Below, piece by piece: positions 25,435 to 33,518 of a stretch of 64,000 nucleotides of DNA; within the stretch, counting starts at the first letter, position 1, and every line of letters starts with the position of its first letter. Below the pieces are notes generated by a model that worked only from the letters and a program-made list of their open reading frames with translations, made no database searches and was not told where the DNA came from. The stretch lies in contig CAXXVF010000002.1 of assembly GCA_963663605.2 (NCBI GenBank), positions 682,001 to 746,000 of the forward strand, given 5' to 3'. This stretch comes from Sporobacter sp963663605. GTDB lineage: Bacteria > Bacillota > Clostridia > Oscillospirales > Oscillospiraceae. The translations under genes and the position numbers were made by a program.

Positions 25435-25443
25435 ATGCTTTTA

Positions 25444-25671
25444 TTATACAAGGAATTTCTCGATATCCTTTTCAAACTTTTTAGTATCGTTCTCATCATC
25501 AATGACCAGCTTCAGATCCGTCTCGATCGTGCACAGCATAAGACCAAGCAGGGATTTTGCATCGGCATATCCGGTTTTTCCGTGTACCCAGATTTCAAAG
25601 GGGTATTGTTCCGCAATCTTGTTGAGCTTCTGAGCGTCTTCAGACGACGTTATCTTGATATTAAAAGTCAT
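25444..25671 (-). CDS. HPr/Crh-like protein lacking the catalytic histidine
   Basis: A 75-residue protein with the HPr fold: the second half DAKSLLGLMLCTIETDLKLV aligns with the region around the regulatory serine of HPr (here the Ser in KSLLGL). The first half lacks the GLHxRPA motif and has no histidine there, so it cannot carry phosphate in the phosphotransferase system. It resembles Crh, which keeps the serine only and acts in carbon regulation. AAAGGGG precedes the ATG. No PTS genes are nearby. Confidence 0.75.
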   Translation of the reverse strand: MTFNIKITSSEDAQKLNKIAEQYPFEIWVHGKTGYADAKSLLGLMLCTIETDLKLVIDDENDTKKFEKDIEKFLV

Positions 25672-25753
25672 TTTAATATCCCCTTTCCTGCAATATATTA
25701 TTTTTACGGCAGTTCCTATAAATCATACAGCATAATTTTAACAGCGTCAAGCG

Positions 25754-25769
25754 TTTTAAGCGCTTAAAA
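25754..25769. repeat. Perfect 16-bp palindrome between purB and the HPr-like gene
   Basis: TTTTAAGCGCTTAAAA, about 45 bases downstream of the purB stop and 80 bases upstream of the HPr-like start. Could be an operator of the HPr-like gene. Confidence 0.4.
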
Positions 25770-25815
25770 GCGACATTTCACCCGCTGCCCCGGCACCTTT
25801 TTTACCGGCTGTTCT

Positions 25816-27252
25816 TCAGACCTTCAGTTCGGGCGCGGCGGCGTCATTTTCACCCTGCAGCTGCTCCAGCCGGGGCTTTATATGATCCGTTATAAACTCC
25901 GTCACCTGCTCGGGCGCCCGCCCGATGTATTTCGACGGCTCAAGCTCCGATAAAAGCTCCTTTTCAGAAAGGTTGAACTGCGGATCGCCCGCGATGCGCG
26001 CGATCAGATCGTTCGGCTTCCCCTCGGACTTGACGGCGTTGCCCGCCGCCACGGAATGCACCCGGATCGCCTCATGCAGCTCCTGGCGGTTTCCGCCGGC
26101 CTTGACGGCTTTCATGAGAATGTTTTCCGTTGCCATAAACGGCAGCTCTTCATTGATGCGTTTCCCGATCACCTTCGGATAGACTTTGATGCCGGACGCC
26201 ACGTTGATATAAATATTCAAGATCGCGTCGACGGCTAAAAACGCTTCCGGTATGGATATGCGTTTGTTGGCGCTGTCGTCGAGCGTACGCTCGAACCACT
26301 GGCTCGAGGCGGTCATCGCCGTATTCAGGCTGTCGGCTATGACGTACCGCGCAAGGCTGCAGATCCGTTCGCACCGCATGGGATTCCTCTTGTACGGCAT
26401 CGCGGACGACCCGACCTGAGATGCTTCGAACGGCTCCTCGCATTCCTTGAGGTGTGACAGCAGGCGCATATCGGTCGCGAATTTCCCGGCGCTCTGCGCG
26501 ATACCGGACAGGCACGAGAGCACAAAATCGTCCGTCTTTCTAGAATACGTCTGGCCGGACACCGGCACGACGTCGTCAAAGCCCATTTCCCGGGCAATCA
26601 GCGCGTCGAGCTCAACTACTTTTTCATGGTCGCCGTCAAACAGCTCCAGGAAGCTCGCCTGCGTGCCGGTCGTACCCTTCGAGCCGAGCAGCTTTAAATC
26701 TTTTATGCGGTACTCGACCTCGCCCAAATCCAGCAGCAGGTCGTTGAGCCACAGCGACGCGCGCTTGCCCACGGTCGTCAGCTGCGCCGGCTGGAAGTGC
26801 GTGAAGCCGAGCGTCGGCAGCGCCTTGTATTCCTCGGCGAAATCCGCGAGCCGGGCCATCGCGCCAAGCAGCTTTTTCCTTAATATCTCAAGCCCCTCGC
26901 GCATGAGGATGATATCCGTATTGTCTCCGACGTAACAGCTTGTCGCGCCCAGATGTATGATCGGGAACGCCTTCGGGCAGACCTTTCCGAACGCGTGCAC
27001 ATGCGCCATGACATCATGCCGGAGCTCCTTTTCCTTCTGCGCCGCGTACGCGTAATCGATATCGTCCAAATGCGCTTTCATCTCGTCCAGCTGCGCGTCT
27101 GTGATGCCCAGGCCCAGCGCCTGCTCGGCGCGCGCGAGCGCCAGCCACAGCCGCCGCCATGTTGAAAACTTCTTGTCGGATGAAAACAGATGGAGCATCT
27201 CATCGCTCGCGTATCGGGTGGAAAGCGGGCTCACATACATATCAGTCGGCAT
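25816..27252 (-). CDS. purB: Adenylosuccinate lyase
   Basis: A 478-residue homotetrameric enzyme that releases fumarate at two steps of purine synthesis (SAICAR and adenylosuccinate). The fumarase/ASL superfamily signature is SSAMPYKRNPMRCE; THFQPAQLTTVGKR carries a catalytic histidine. AAAGGAA precedes the ATG. Length is normal for the clostridial form. The other purine gene of this window, purF, is 20 kb away. Confidence 0.97.
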   Translation of the reverse strand: MPTDMYVSPLSTRYASDEMLHLFSSDKKFSTWRRLWLALARAEQALGLGITDAQLDEMKAHLDDIDYAYAAQKEKELRHDVMAHVHAFGKVCPKAFPIIHLGATSCYVGDNTDIILMREGLEILRKKLLGAMARLADFAEEYKALPTLGFTHFQPAQLTTVGKRASLWLNDLLLDLGEVEYRIKDLKLLGSKGTTGTQASFLELFDGDHEKVVELDALIAREMGFDDVVPVSGQTYSRKTDDFVLSCLSGIAQSAGKFATDMRLLSHLKECEEPFEASQVGSSAMPYKRNPMRCERICSLARYVIADSLNTAMTASSQWFERTLDDSANKRISIPEAFLAVDAILNIYINVASGIKVYPKVIGKRINEELPFMATENILMKAVKAGGNRQELHEAIRVHSVAAGNAVKSEGKPNDLIARIAGDPQFNLSEKELLSELEPSKYIGRAPEQVTEFITDHIKPRLEQLQGENDAAAPELKV

Positions 27253-27296
27253 AATTCATGTTCCTTTCAATGGTGGTCGATATTCTTTCGCGCTGC

Positions 27297-27407
27297 TCAA
27301 AGCCTTCCCCTTGGGGAAGGTGGCGCGCAGCGCCGGATGAGGGTCTGCCGTGCGTCGGACTTTTACCCTCATCCGTCTCACGGCACTCGACAGCTTCCCC
27401 CTGAGGG
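27297..27407. repeat. Imperfect inverted-repeat element (MITE-like)
   Basis: CCTTCCCCTTGGGGAAGG forms an outer hairpin, GGATGAGGGT (27335-27344) is matched by ACCCTCATCC (27365-27374), and AGCTTCCCCCTGAGGG closes the right side. The right half read in reverse resembles the element at 62168-62216. Many Clostridia carry such palindromic elements. Confidence 0.65.
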
Positions 27408-27488
27408 ATGCCTTTTCAGTTCGCCTAAATCAACAAGGCCGTCTCTGAATAAGGACAGCCTTATTATATATTAATCTGCCTGTTTATT

Positions 27489-28679
27489 CTAGCCTTTCAG
27501 GAATTTTTCCAGCCGGTCCATTCCCTTTTCAATGCTTTCCATAGACGCGGCGTATGTCAGCCGGAGGAAATCGGGCGCCCCGAAACCGGTGCAGGATACG
27601 GCCGCCACATGGCCCTTTTCCAAAAACGCCATGGAGAAATCGTCCCCGTCGCCGATGACGCGTCCGCCGAGCGTTTTCCCTTTGAACTCGGAGATGTTCA
27701 GCATAACGTAAAACGCGCCGTCCGGCTTGATGCAGCTGACGCCGTCCATTTTATTGATCCGCTCGACGATGTAGTCGCGCCGCTTCTCAAACACGTCGCG
27801 CATCGCGTCCACCGTTTCCTGCGGCCCCCTGAGCGCCTCGACTGCGGCAATCTGCGCCATCGTCGCCGGTGCGCTCGTGGAGTGGCTGAGATAATTGGCC
27901 AAAACCTTGGCGATCTCCTTGCTCGAAGCCGAAAAACCGATGCGCCAGCCCGTCATGGCATACGATTTCGAAACGCCGTTAATAAGGATCGTGCGCTCCA
28001 TAATGTCGCCGCCGAGCGACGCTATGCTTGTAAATTTCTTGTTGTCATAGACAAGGCGGTAATATATCTCGTCGGATATGATATACAGGTCGTGCTTTAC
28101 GCATACCCGGCACAGCGCCCGCAGCTCGCTTTCGCTGTACAGCATCCCCGTCGGATTGGAGGGGTTATTTAAAATGATCAGTTTTGTCTTGTCGGTAACG
28201 GCCGCCTCCAGCTGCTCCGGCGTGATCTTAAAGCCCGCTTCTTCCCTGGCTTCGATGAAAACCGGTACGCCGCCGGCCATTTTCACGGCCTCGGGATACG
28301 TCACCCAGTACGGCGCGGGCACGATCGCCTCGTCCCCCGGATCTAAAAGCGCCCTGAGCGCCGCATAGACGTTATGCTTAGCGCCGCTTGCAACAACGAT
28401 CTGATCGTACGTATATGAAAAACCGCAGTCGGCGTTTATACGCTCCGCCGCCGCTTCCCGCAGCGAAACAAGCCCGGCTGCCGGCGTGTATTTTGTCTGT
28501 CCGTCGCGAATTGCCTTGATCGCGGCTTCTTTTATAGCCTCCGGCGTATCGAAATCCGGCTCGCCCGTTCCGAACCCGACGATATCGAGCCCCTCAGCCT
28601 TCATCTGCTTTGCCATCGCGCTCACGGCCAGCGTCGTGGAACCCTTCACCTGAGAAGCGATTTTTGATAAACCCTTCAT
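27489..28679 (-). CDS. Pyridoxal-phosphate aminotransferase, class I (aspartate/aromatic type)
   Basis: A 396-residue fold-type I aminotransferase. The cofactor lysine lies in NGVSKSYAMTGWRIG, with the substrate-carboxylate Arg in the same segment and LIILNNPSNPTG before it. Databases would name it AspC. Its place just downstream of the ACT-paaK-iorAB genes, on the same strand, suggests it could feed 2-oxo acids to the indolepyruvate oxidoreductase, but aspartate use is equally possible. GGAG precedes the ATG. Confidence 0.9.
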   Translation of the reverse strand: MKGLSKIASQVKGSTTLAVSAMAKQMKAEGLDIVGFGTGEPDFDTPEAIKEAAIKAIRDGQTKYTPAAGLVSLREAAAERINADCGFSYTYDQIVVASGAKHNVYAALRALLDPGDEAIVPAPYWVTYPEAVKMAGGVPVFIEAREEAGFKITPEQLEAAVTDKTKLIILNNPSNPTGMLYSESELRALCRVCVKHDLYIISDEIYYRLVYDNKKFTSIASLGGDIMERTILINGVSKSYAMTGWRIGFSASSKEIAKVLANYLSHSTSAPATMAQIAAVEALRGPQETVDAMRDVFEKRRDYIVERINKMDGVSCIKPDGAFYVMLNISEFKGKTLGGRVIGDGDDFSMAFLEKGHVAAVSCTGFGAPDFLRLTYAASMESIEKGMDRLEKFLKG

Positions 28680-28845
28680 GGTATATACTCCTTAATTTCA
28701 ACCAGTTTAAAAGCGCCCTGATACGGGCATCATTTTTTCGCAACCATTATATTTGAAATACCGCCGGGTTTCAAGTGCAAATTTATAAATTGCGTCATCT
28801 TTTCCAGGCGTCGGTGCGCGCGCTCCGAAAAAGCCTTGAATACAC

Positions 28846-28877
28846 AAGGCCCGGCGCATATTTTTGCGCCGGGCCTT
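28846..28877. terminator. Hairpin between ACT-protein gene and aminotransferase gene
   Basis: AAGGCCCGGCGCA pairs perfectly with TGCGCCGGGCCTT around a 6-base loop. The minus-strand side lacks a clear T-run, so read-through from the ACT gene is possible. Confidence 0.55.
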
Positions 28878-28893
28878 TCGTTTGACCGCTTGT

Positions 28894-29325
28894 CTAATTA
28901 TCGAATAATTCCTTTTCAGATGCAAGCCTGACGCCTTTTTCCTTCATGACGTCGATTGCGCGCTCATTTTCCTCCACACGTATGATCACGTAGGCCGTGC
29001 CCTCCGCGTGCGCGATAAACGCGTAAACGTACTCGATACTGATGTTCGCGTCGGACAGAATCCGAAGCACCTTTGCAAGGCTGCCGGGCGTATCCGAAAT
29101 GGACACCGCGATAACTTTGTTTACGCTCGTTATGTATTCTCCCTTACCCAGAACGTCGAGCGCCAGATCGGGTTTGTCGACAATGAGCCTCAATATGCCG
29201 AAGTCGGATGTGTCGGCTATGGACATCGCACGCAGGTCGACGCCGTTTGTTCCGAGCGTTTCGATCACTTCGACCAGCTTGCCGGGTTTGTTTTCCACAA
29301 AAACGGATATCTGATCAACCGTCAT
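28894..29325 (-). CDS. Tandem ACT-domain protein
   Basis: A 143-residue cytoplasmic protein made of two ACT domains (about residues 4-68 and 69-140), each with a Gly-containing ligand loop (NKPGKL and DTPGSL). ACT domains bind amino acids and regulate enzymes. A gene of this type commonly follows paaK and indolepyruvate oxidoreductase genes in anaerobes, suggesting an amino-acid sensor for that pathway. GGAGG precedes the ATG. Confidence 0.88.
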   Translation of the reverse strand: MTVDQISVFVENKPGKLVEVIETLGTNGVDLRAMSIADTSDFGILRLIVDKPDLALDVLGKGEYITSVNKVIAVSISDTPGSLAKVLRILSDANISIEYVYAFIAHAEGTAYVIIRVEENERAIDVMKEKGVRLASEKELFDN

Positions 29326-29379
29326 TACTATTCCTCCGATCCAAAATAAGTTTACTGTATTTTCATCAGCGATTACTCG

Positions 29380-29516
29380 GTGAGATGCTTATTGCTAATG
29401 ATTTTATAAGGTGCTGTCATGTGAGATGCTTACTGCTGAATATTTTGCGAGGTGCTGCTAGGTGAGATGCTTACTGCTGAATATTTTGCGAGGTGCTGCC
29501 AGGTGAGATGCTTACT
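29380..29516. repeat. Tandem repeat, 41-base unit, 3.3 copies
   Basis: Units start at 29380, 29421, 29462 and 29503 (last one cut at 14 bases), each beginning GTGAGATGCTTA and ending AGGTGCTG plus four bases. Copies 2 and 3 differ at only one or two bases; copy 1 is more diverged. No spacers, so not CRISPR. Confidence 0.9.
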
Positions 29517-29610
29517 CAATCGCGTTGGATGACTGAGCGAGAGGATTTTTCGTTAGTTCGTTCAGAAAACGCAGGCAATACTTTGTGTATTAACGAGGCT
29601 TTCTGGGCGA

Positions 29611-29665
29611 AATGGCGGAAAATAATCCGCTCAGGCGCCGACAGTCGGTTTAGTAAGCATTTCAC
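29611..29665. repeat. Dispersed repeat, copy 1
   Basis: TGGCGGAAAATAATCCGCTC, then AGGCGCCGACAGTCGGTT. Nearly the same core occurs at 45702-45755 next to another gene end. Confidence 0.75.
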
Positions 29666-29668
29666 TAT

Positions 29669-30967
29669 TTATATCTTGCGTTTGTCGATGACGCGAACGG
29701 CCTTGCCTTCGCTGCGCGCCATACTTTTGGGCGCTTTAAGCGTGACCTTCGCCGTAATGCCGAGCATGGATTTGAGCTTGTTCATGATTTCGCTCTCCCG
29801 GTTCTCGATCTGCTTGACCGTATCGGAAAACATCTCGGGGTTCATCTCCACGCAGACCTCGAGCGTATCGGTATGGTTTACCCGGTCGACGATGATCTGG
29901 TAGTTGGCCGACAGGCCGTAGCCCAACAGCACCGTCTCGATCTGCGACGGGAAAACGTTGACGCCCCGGATGATGAGCATGTCGTCGCTGCGCCCCATGG
30001 GCTTCGCCATCTTGACGAGCGTCCGTCCGCAGGCGCATTTACCGCGCGTCAAAACGCAGATATCGCGCGTACGGTACCGAAGCAGCGGGAACGCCTGCTT
30101 CGTGATGCAGGAAAATACGAGCTCGCCCTTCTCGCCGTCCGGCAGGACTTCCCCTGTTTCCGGATTGATGATCTCGGCGATGAAATGATCCTCATTGATG
30201 TGCATGCCCGACTGGTCTGAGCACTCGAACGAGACGCCCGGCCCGATGATCTCGGTCAGTCCGTAGATATCGTAGGCTTTTATGCCGAGATTTTCTTCAA
30301 GCCGCAGGCGCATCTCATGGCTCCAGGGCTCCGCGCCGAAGATGCCGGCCTTCAGGCGTATCTTGTCCTTAAGGCCTGTCTCCCCGATCGTCTCAGCCAG
30401 ATATTCCGCGTACGACGGCGTACAGCACAGGATCGTCGACCCCAGATCGCACATGAACTGGAGCTGCCGCTCGGTGTTGCCGGAGGACATCGGCAGCGTC
30501 AGGCAGCCCACCTTGTGCGCGCCGCCGTTGAGGCCCATGCCGCCCGTAAAAAGACCGTAGCCGTAGCCGACATGGACGACGTCGTCCTTCGTGCCGCCGG
30601 CCGCCACGACGGCGCGCGCGCAGCAGTCGTCCCAGAGGTCTAAGTCGTCCTGCGTATAAAACGCCACGACGCGCTTGCCCGTCGTTCCGCTTGTGGAGTG
30701 GATGCGTACGCACTCGGACAGCGGCGCGGCCAGAAGCCCGTACGGGTAAGCGTCGCGCAGGTCCGCTTTAGTTATGAACGGGAGCTTGTGCAGGTCGTCC
30801 CGCGACTTGAAGTCTCCCGGCCCCACGCCTTTTTCATCCATCAGTTTTTTATAATAAGGCACATTGGAATACAGGCGGTTCACCGTATCGACAAGCCGTT
30901 CGTCCTGCAGCAATTTAATAACGTCCGGCGATGCGCATTCGATCTCCGGCTGGAAGTACTTATGCAA
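29669..30967 (-). CDS. paaK: Phenylacetate--CoA ligase
   Basis: A 432-residue AMP-forming ligase that makes phenylacetyl-CoA (or a related arylacetyl-CoA) from the acid, ATP and CoA. The ATP-binding loop is STSGTTGKRVVAFYTQDD, YGLTEIIGPGV is the adenylation motif and a C-terminal domain with KSMARSEGKAVRV carries the final lysine region. It begins with TTG after GGAAGGGG. Downstream of iorAB, it would either trap arylacetates or run in reverse to conserve ATP from arylacetyl-CoA made by the oxidoreductase. Confidence 0.92.
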   Translation of the reverse strand: MHKYFQPEIECASPDVIKLLQDERLVDTVNRLYSNVPYYKKLMDEKGVGPGDFKSRDDLHKLPFITKADLRDAYPYGLLAAPLSECVRIHSTSGTTGKRVVAFYTQDDLDLWDDCCARAVVAAGGTKDDVVHVGYGYGLFTGGMGLNGGAHKVGCLTLPMSSGNTERQLQFMCDLGSTILCCTPSYAEYLAETIGETGLKDKIRLKAGIFGAEPWSHEMRLRLEENLGIKAYDIYGLTEIIGPGVSFECSDQSGMHINEDHFIAEIINPETGEVLPDGEKGELVFSCITKQAFPLLRYRTRDICVLTRGKCACGRTLVKMAKPMGRSDDMLIIRGVNVFPSQIETVLLGYGLSANYQIIVDRVNHTDTLEVCVEMNPEMFSDTVKQIENRESEIMNKLKSMLGITAKVTLKAPKSMARSEGKAVRVIDKRKI

Positions 30968-31052
30968 TGAAAACCCCTTCCTTTCATACGGTCGTTTTAA
31001 ATTTCATAAATCTTATTTTCGCCTCGATCAACCGGGTTTGTTCTGCGGTTAA

Positions 31053-31625
31053 TCATACATTTCTTCCGAGCTCAAACGCCTTTTTGTTGAGCTCTAAAAA
31101 TTTCGGCGGAACGCTTTCCTCGAGCGCCTTCTGCCAGGCCTCTCCGGGAAGCTCAAAATATTTGGACAGGCGTCCCATCAGGACGATATTCACGGCCTTG
31201 GACGAGCCCGCCTGCTCCGCGAGCGTCAGCGCGTCGAACGCGTCGACATCCGCGCCGGTCTCTTTCATTTTTTCCACAAGCTTTCCGGGATACGCGGCCG
31301 CGCCCGTAATAACGGGCATCGGTTCGATCTGCTGCGTGTTGGTGATGATGCGGCCTTTGGGGCTTAAATACCCAAGCCACCTGGCGGCTTCCAGAATTTC
31401 AAAGGATATAATGTAGTCGGCCTCTCCGGTATCGACTACGGGCGAGCTGACCTTGTCGCCGTAGCGTACATATGTGACGACGGAGCCGCCCCGCTGGCTC
31501 ATGCCGTGGACCTCCGAAACCTTGACGTCATAGCCCGCGTTTAAAAGAAGGCGTCCCAGCAGCTTGCTGGCGAGAAGCGAACCCTGCCCGCCGACGCCGA
31601 CGATCATGATGTTCTGTGTTTTCAT
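31053..31625 (-). CDS. iorB: Indolepyruvate:ferredoxin oxidoreductase beta subunit
   Basis: A 190-residue gamma/beta-type subunit of the 2-oxoacid:ferredoxin oxidoreductase family (IMIVGVGGQGSLLASKLLG at the start is the signature). With IorA it oxidatively decarboxylates arylpyruvates (from Phe, Tyr, Trp) to aryl-acetyl-CoA and passes electrons to ferredoxin. It starts 3 bases after iorA with GGAGG overlapping the iorA end, so it is co-translated. Confidence 0.95.
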   Translation of the reverse strand: MKTQNIMIVGVGGQGSLLASKLLGRLLLNAGYDVKVSEVHGMSQRGGSVVTYVRYGDKVSSPVVDTGEADYIISFEILEAARWLGYLSPKGRIITNTQQIEPMPVITGAAAYPGKLVEKMKETGADVDAFDALTLAEQAGSSKAVNIVLMGRLSKYFELPGEAWQKALEESVPPKFLELNKKAFELGRNV

Positions 31626-31628
31626 GCT

Positions 31629-33371
31629 TCAGACCTCCTTCGCCGTCTCGGAAAACGCGTTGAACGCGCACAGCTGCGTACACACGCCGCAGCCGACGCA
31701 CAGCGTCTGGTCGACCATGGCTTTTCCGTCTTTGAAGCTGAGCGCCGGGCATCCGATCTTCATACAGGAGCGGCAGCCCACGCACGTATCCGGATCCACT
31801 TTAAGCGGCGGCTTCGGCTTGACGGTCTTGAGGAGCGCGCACGGCCGCCTTGAGATTATAACGGACGGTTCCCCGGCCGCCAGCTCTTCCTTCACCGCCG
31901 TCTGGCATTCTTTGAGGTCGTACGGGTCTACGACGCGCACCCTTCTTATGCCGATGGACTTACACAGCGATTCGAGGTCGATCTTCCCCGCTGGCTCGCC
32001 TTTGATATTGAGGCCGGTCGTCGGGTTTTGCTGATGGCCTGTCATGCCGGTGATCGAGTTGTCCAAAACGATCACCGTCGAGGCCGAGCCGTTATAAGCG
32101 ATGTTGATAAGACCCGTCACGCCAGAGTGCATGAATGTCGAGTCTCCGATGACGGCGACGGATTTCTTTTCGCCTTCAGCGCCCTGCGCTTTGTTGAAGC
32201 CGTGCAGGCCGGACACGGACGCGCCCATGCATATGGTGGAATCCATCGCATTGAGGGGCGCCGTCGCGCCGAGCGTGTAGCAGCCGATGTCGCCCATGAC
32301 GTTGGCCTTGTTTTTTACGAGCGCGTAAAACAGGCCGCGGTGCGGGCATCCGGCGCACATGACCGGCGGCCGCATCGGGATATCGGCTTCGAGCGTCCGT
32401 ACGGAAGGCACGTCAAGGCCGAGCTTTTCCCGAATGAGATTCTGCGAGAATTCGCCCATCGGCGGGAAAACGGCCTTCCCCGTGACGTCCAGTCCGAGCG
32501 CCCTGCAGTGCGCCTCTATAAACCCGTCGAGTTCCTCGACCACGACGAGCTTTTTAACTTTCGAGGCGAAATCCTTAATAAGCGCCGTCGGCAGCGGGAA
32601 TACAAGCCCCAGTTTCAGTACGCTGACCGTATCGCCCAGGGCCTCCTTGACGTATTGGTACGCCGTTCCCGACGTGATGACGCCCATGTCCGTACCGCCC
32701 ATTTCAACGCGGTTTAAGGGCGACGTTTCGGCAAACGCCTCGAGCGCTTTCGTCCGCTCCACCACAAGCGGGTGGCGGCGGCGGGCGTTGGCAGGCATCA
32801 TGATGTATTTCGCGGCGTTTTTCTCATAAGGGACGGCCGGCGGCACGACGCGCTCCGCCGTATCGACGATGCTCTGGGCATGCGCGATACGCGTGCACGA
32901 GCGGATGATGACCGGCGTATCGAACTGTTCGGACAGCTCGTAGGCCGTCTTTGTAAACGCCAGGCATTCCCCGGAATCCGAGGGCTCGAGCATCGGCAGC
33001 TTGGCCGCCTGCGCGTAATATCTGGAATCCTGCTCGTTCTGCGACGAGTGCATGCCGGGGTCGTCGGCCACGGCAATCACCATGCCGGCATTGATACCGG
33101 TATAGGCGATCGTAAACAACGGGTCGGCGGCCACGTTCAGGCCGACGTGCTTCATACCGCAGAAGCTCCGACGGCCGCCGAACGCCGCGCCAAAGGCTAC
33201 CTCCATAGCCACCTTCTCGTTGGGCGCCCATTCCGAATAGATCTCGTCATATTTAGCCGCGTATTCCGTGATCTCGGTGCTGGGCGTCCCCGGGTAACTG
33301 GAAACGACGCTCACGCCGGCCTCAAAAAGCCCTCTGGCTACCGCCTCGTTTCCTAGCATCAAAGTCTTCAA
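31629..33371 (-). CDS. iorA: Indolepyruvate:ferredoxin oxidoreductase alpha subunit
   Basis: A 580-residue thiamine-diphosphate enzyme subunit. N-terminal pyrimidine-binding domain (SSYPGTPSTEITEYAAKY), central TPP-binding domain (GDIGCYTLGATAPLNAMDS and IGDSTFMHSGVTGL), and a C-terminal pair of [4Fe-4S] sites, CVGCRSCMKIGCP and CVGCGVCTQLCAF. It starts with TTG, 9 bases after GGAGG; the ATG four codons on is too far. A strong promoter lies about 60 bases upstream. It heads the operon iorA-iorB-paaK-ACT. Confidence 0.96.
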   Translation of the reverse strand: MKTLMLGNEAVARGLFEAGVSVVSSYPGTPSTEITEYAAKYDEIYSEWAPNEKVAMEVAFGAAFGGRRSFCGMKHVGLNVAADPLFTIAYTGINAGMVIAVADDPGMHSSQNEQDSRYYAQAAKLPMLEPSDSGECLAFTKTAYELSEQFDTPVIIRSCTRIAHAQSIVDTAERVVPPAVPYEKNAAKYIMMPANARRRHPLVVERTKALEAFAETSPLNRVEMGGTDMGVITSGTAYQYVKEALGDTVSVLKLGLVFPLPTALIKDFASKVKKLVVVEELDGFIEAHCRALGLDVTGKAVFPPMGEFSQNLIREKLGLDVPSVRTLEADIPMRPPVMCAGCPHRGLFYALVKNKANVMGDIGCYTLGATAPLNAMDSTICMGASVSGLHGFNKAQGAEGEKKSVAVIGDSTFMHSGVTGLINIAYNGSASTVIVLDNSITGMTGHQQNPTTGLNIKGEPAGKIDLESLCKSIGIRRVRVVDPYDLKECQTAVKEELAAGEPSVIISRRPCALLKTVKPKPPLKVDPDTCVGCRSCMKIGCPALSFKDGKAMVDQTLCVGCGVCTQLCAFNAFSETAKEV

Positions 33372-33430
33372 TTACTGGGGCCTCCTTGTCGTTGCTAATC
33401 GTTAATCTTATGTAGGTTGCGATTTCTTTG

Positions 33431-33459
33431 ATTATATCATTGCCGTGTCTGTTGCACAA
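33431..33459 (-). promoter_or_regulatory. ior operon promoter
   Basis: Minus strand TTGTGC (33454-33459), 17-base spacer, TATAAT (33431-33436). Confidence 0.7.
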
Positions 33460-33518
33460 GCAAATATCGCCTTCGATATAAGCTTTTAAGTCTCGGTTTT
33501 GCGCCCCGCCGCCTTTTA

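Larger units (their letters stand above)
29326..29668. other. Repeat-rich intergenic region between paaK and the ACT gene
   Basis: This 343-base gap holds the 41-base tandem array (29380-29516) and a dispersed repeat (29611-29665). The piece between them shows no gene. Because both flanking genes read leftward, any read-through RNA would contain the repeats. Confidence 0.6.

Noticed and set aside
29380..29516. CRISPR-like array
   Set aside because: The 41-base units are directly adjacent with no unique spacers, and no cas genes are near.
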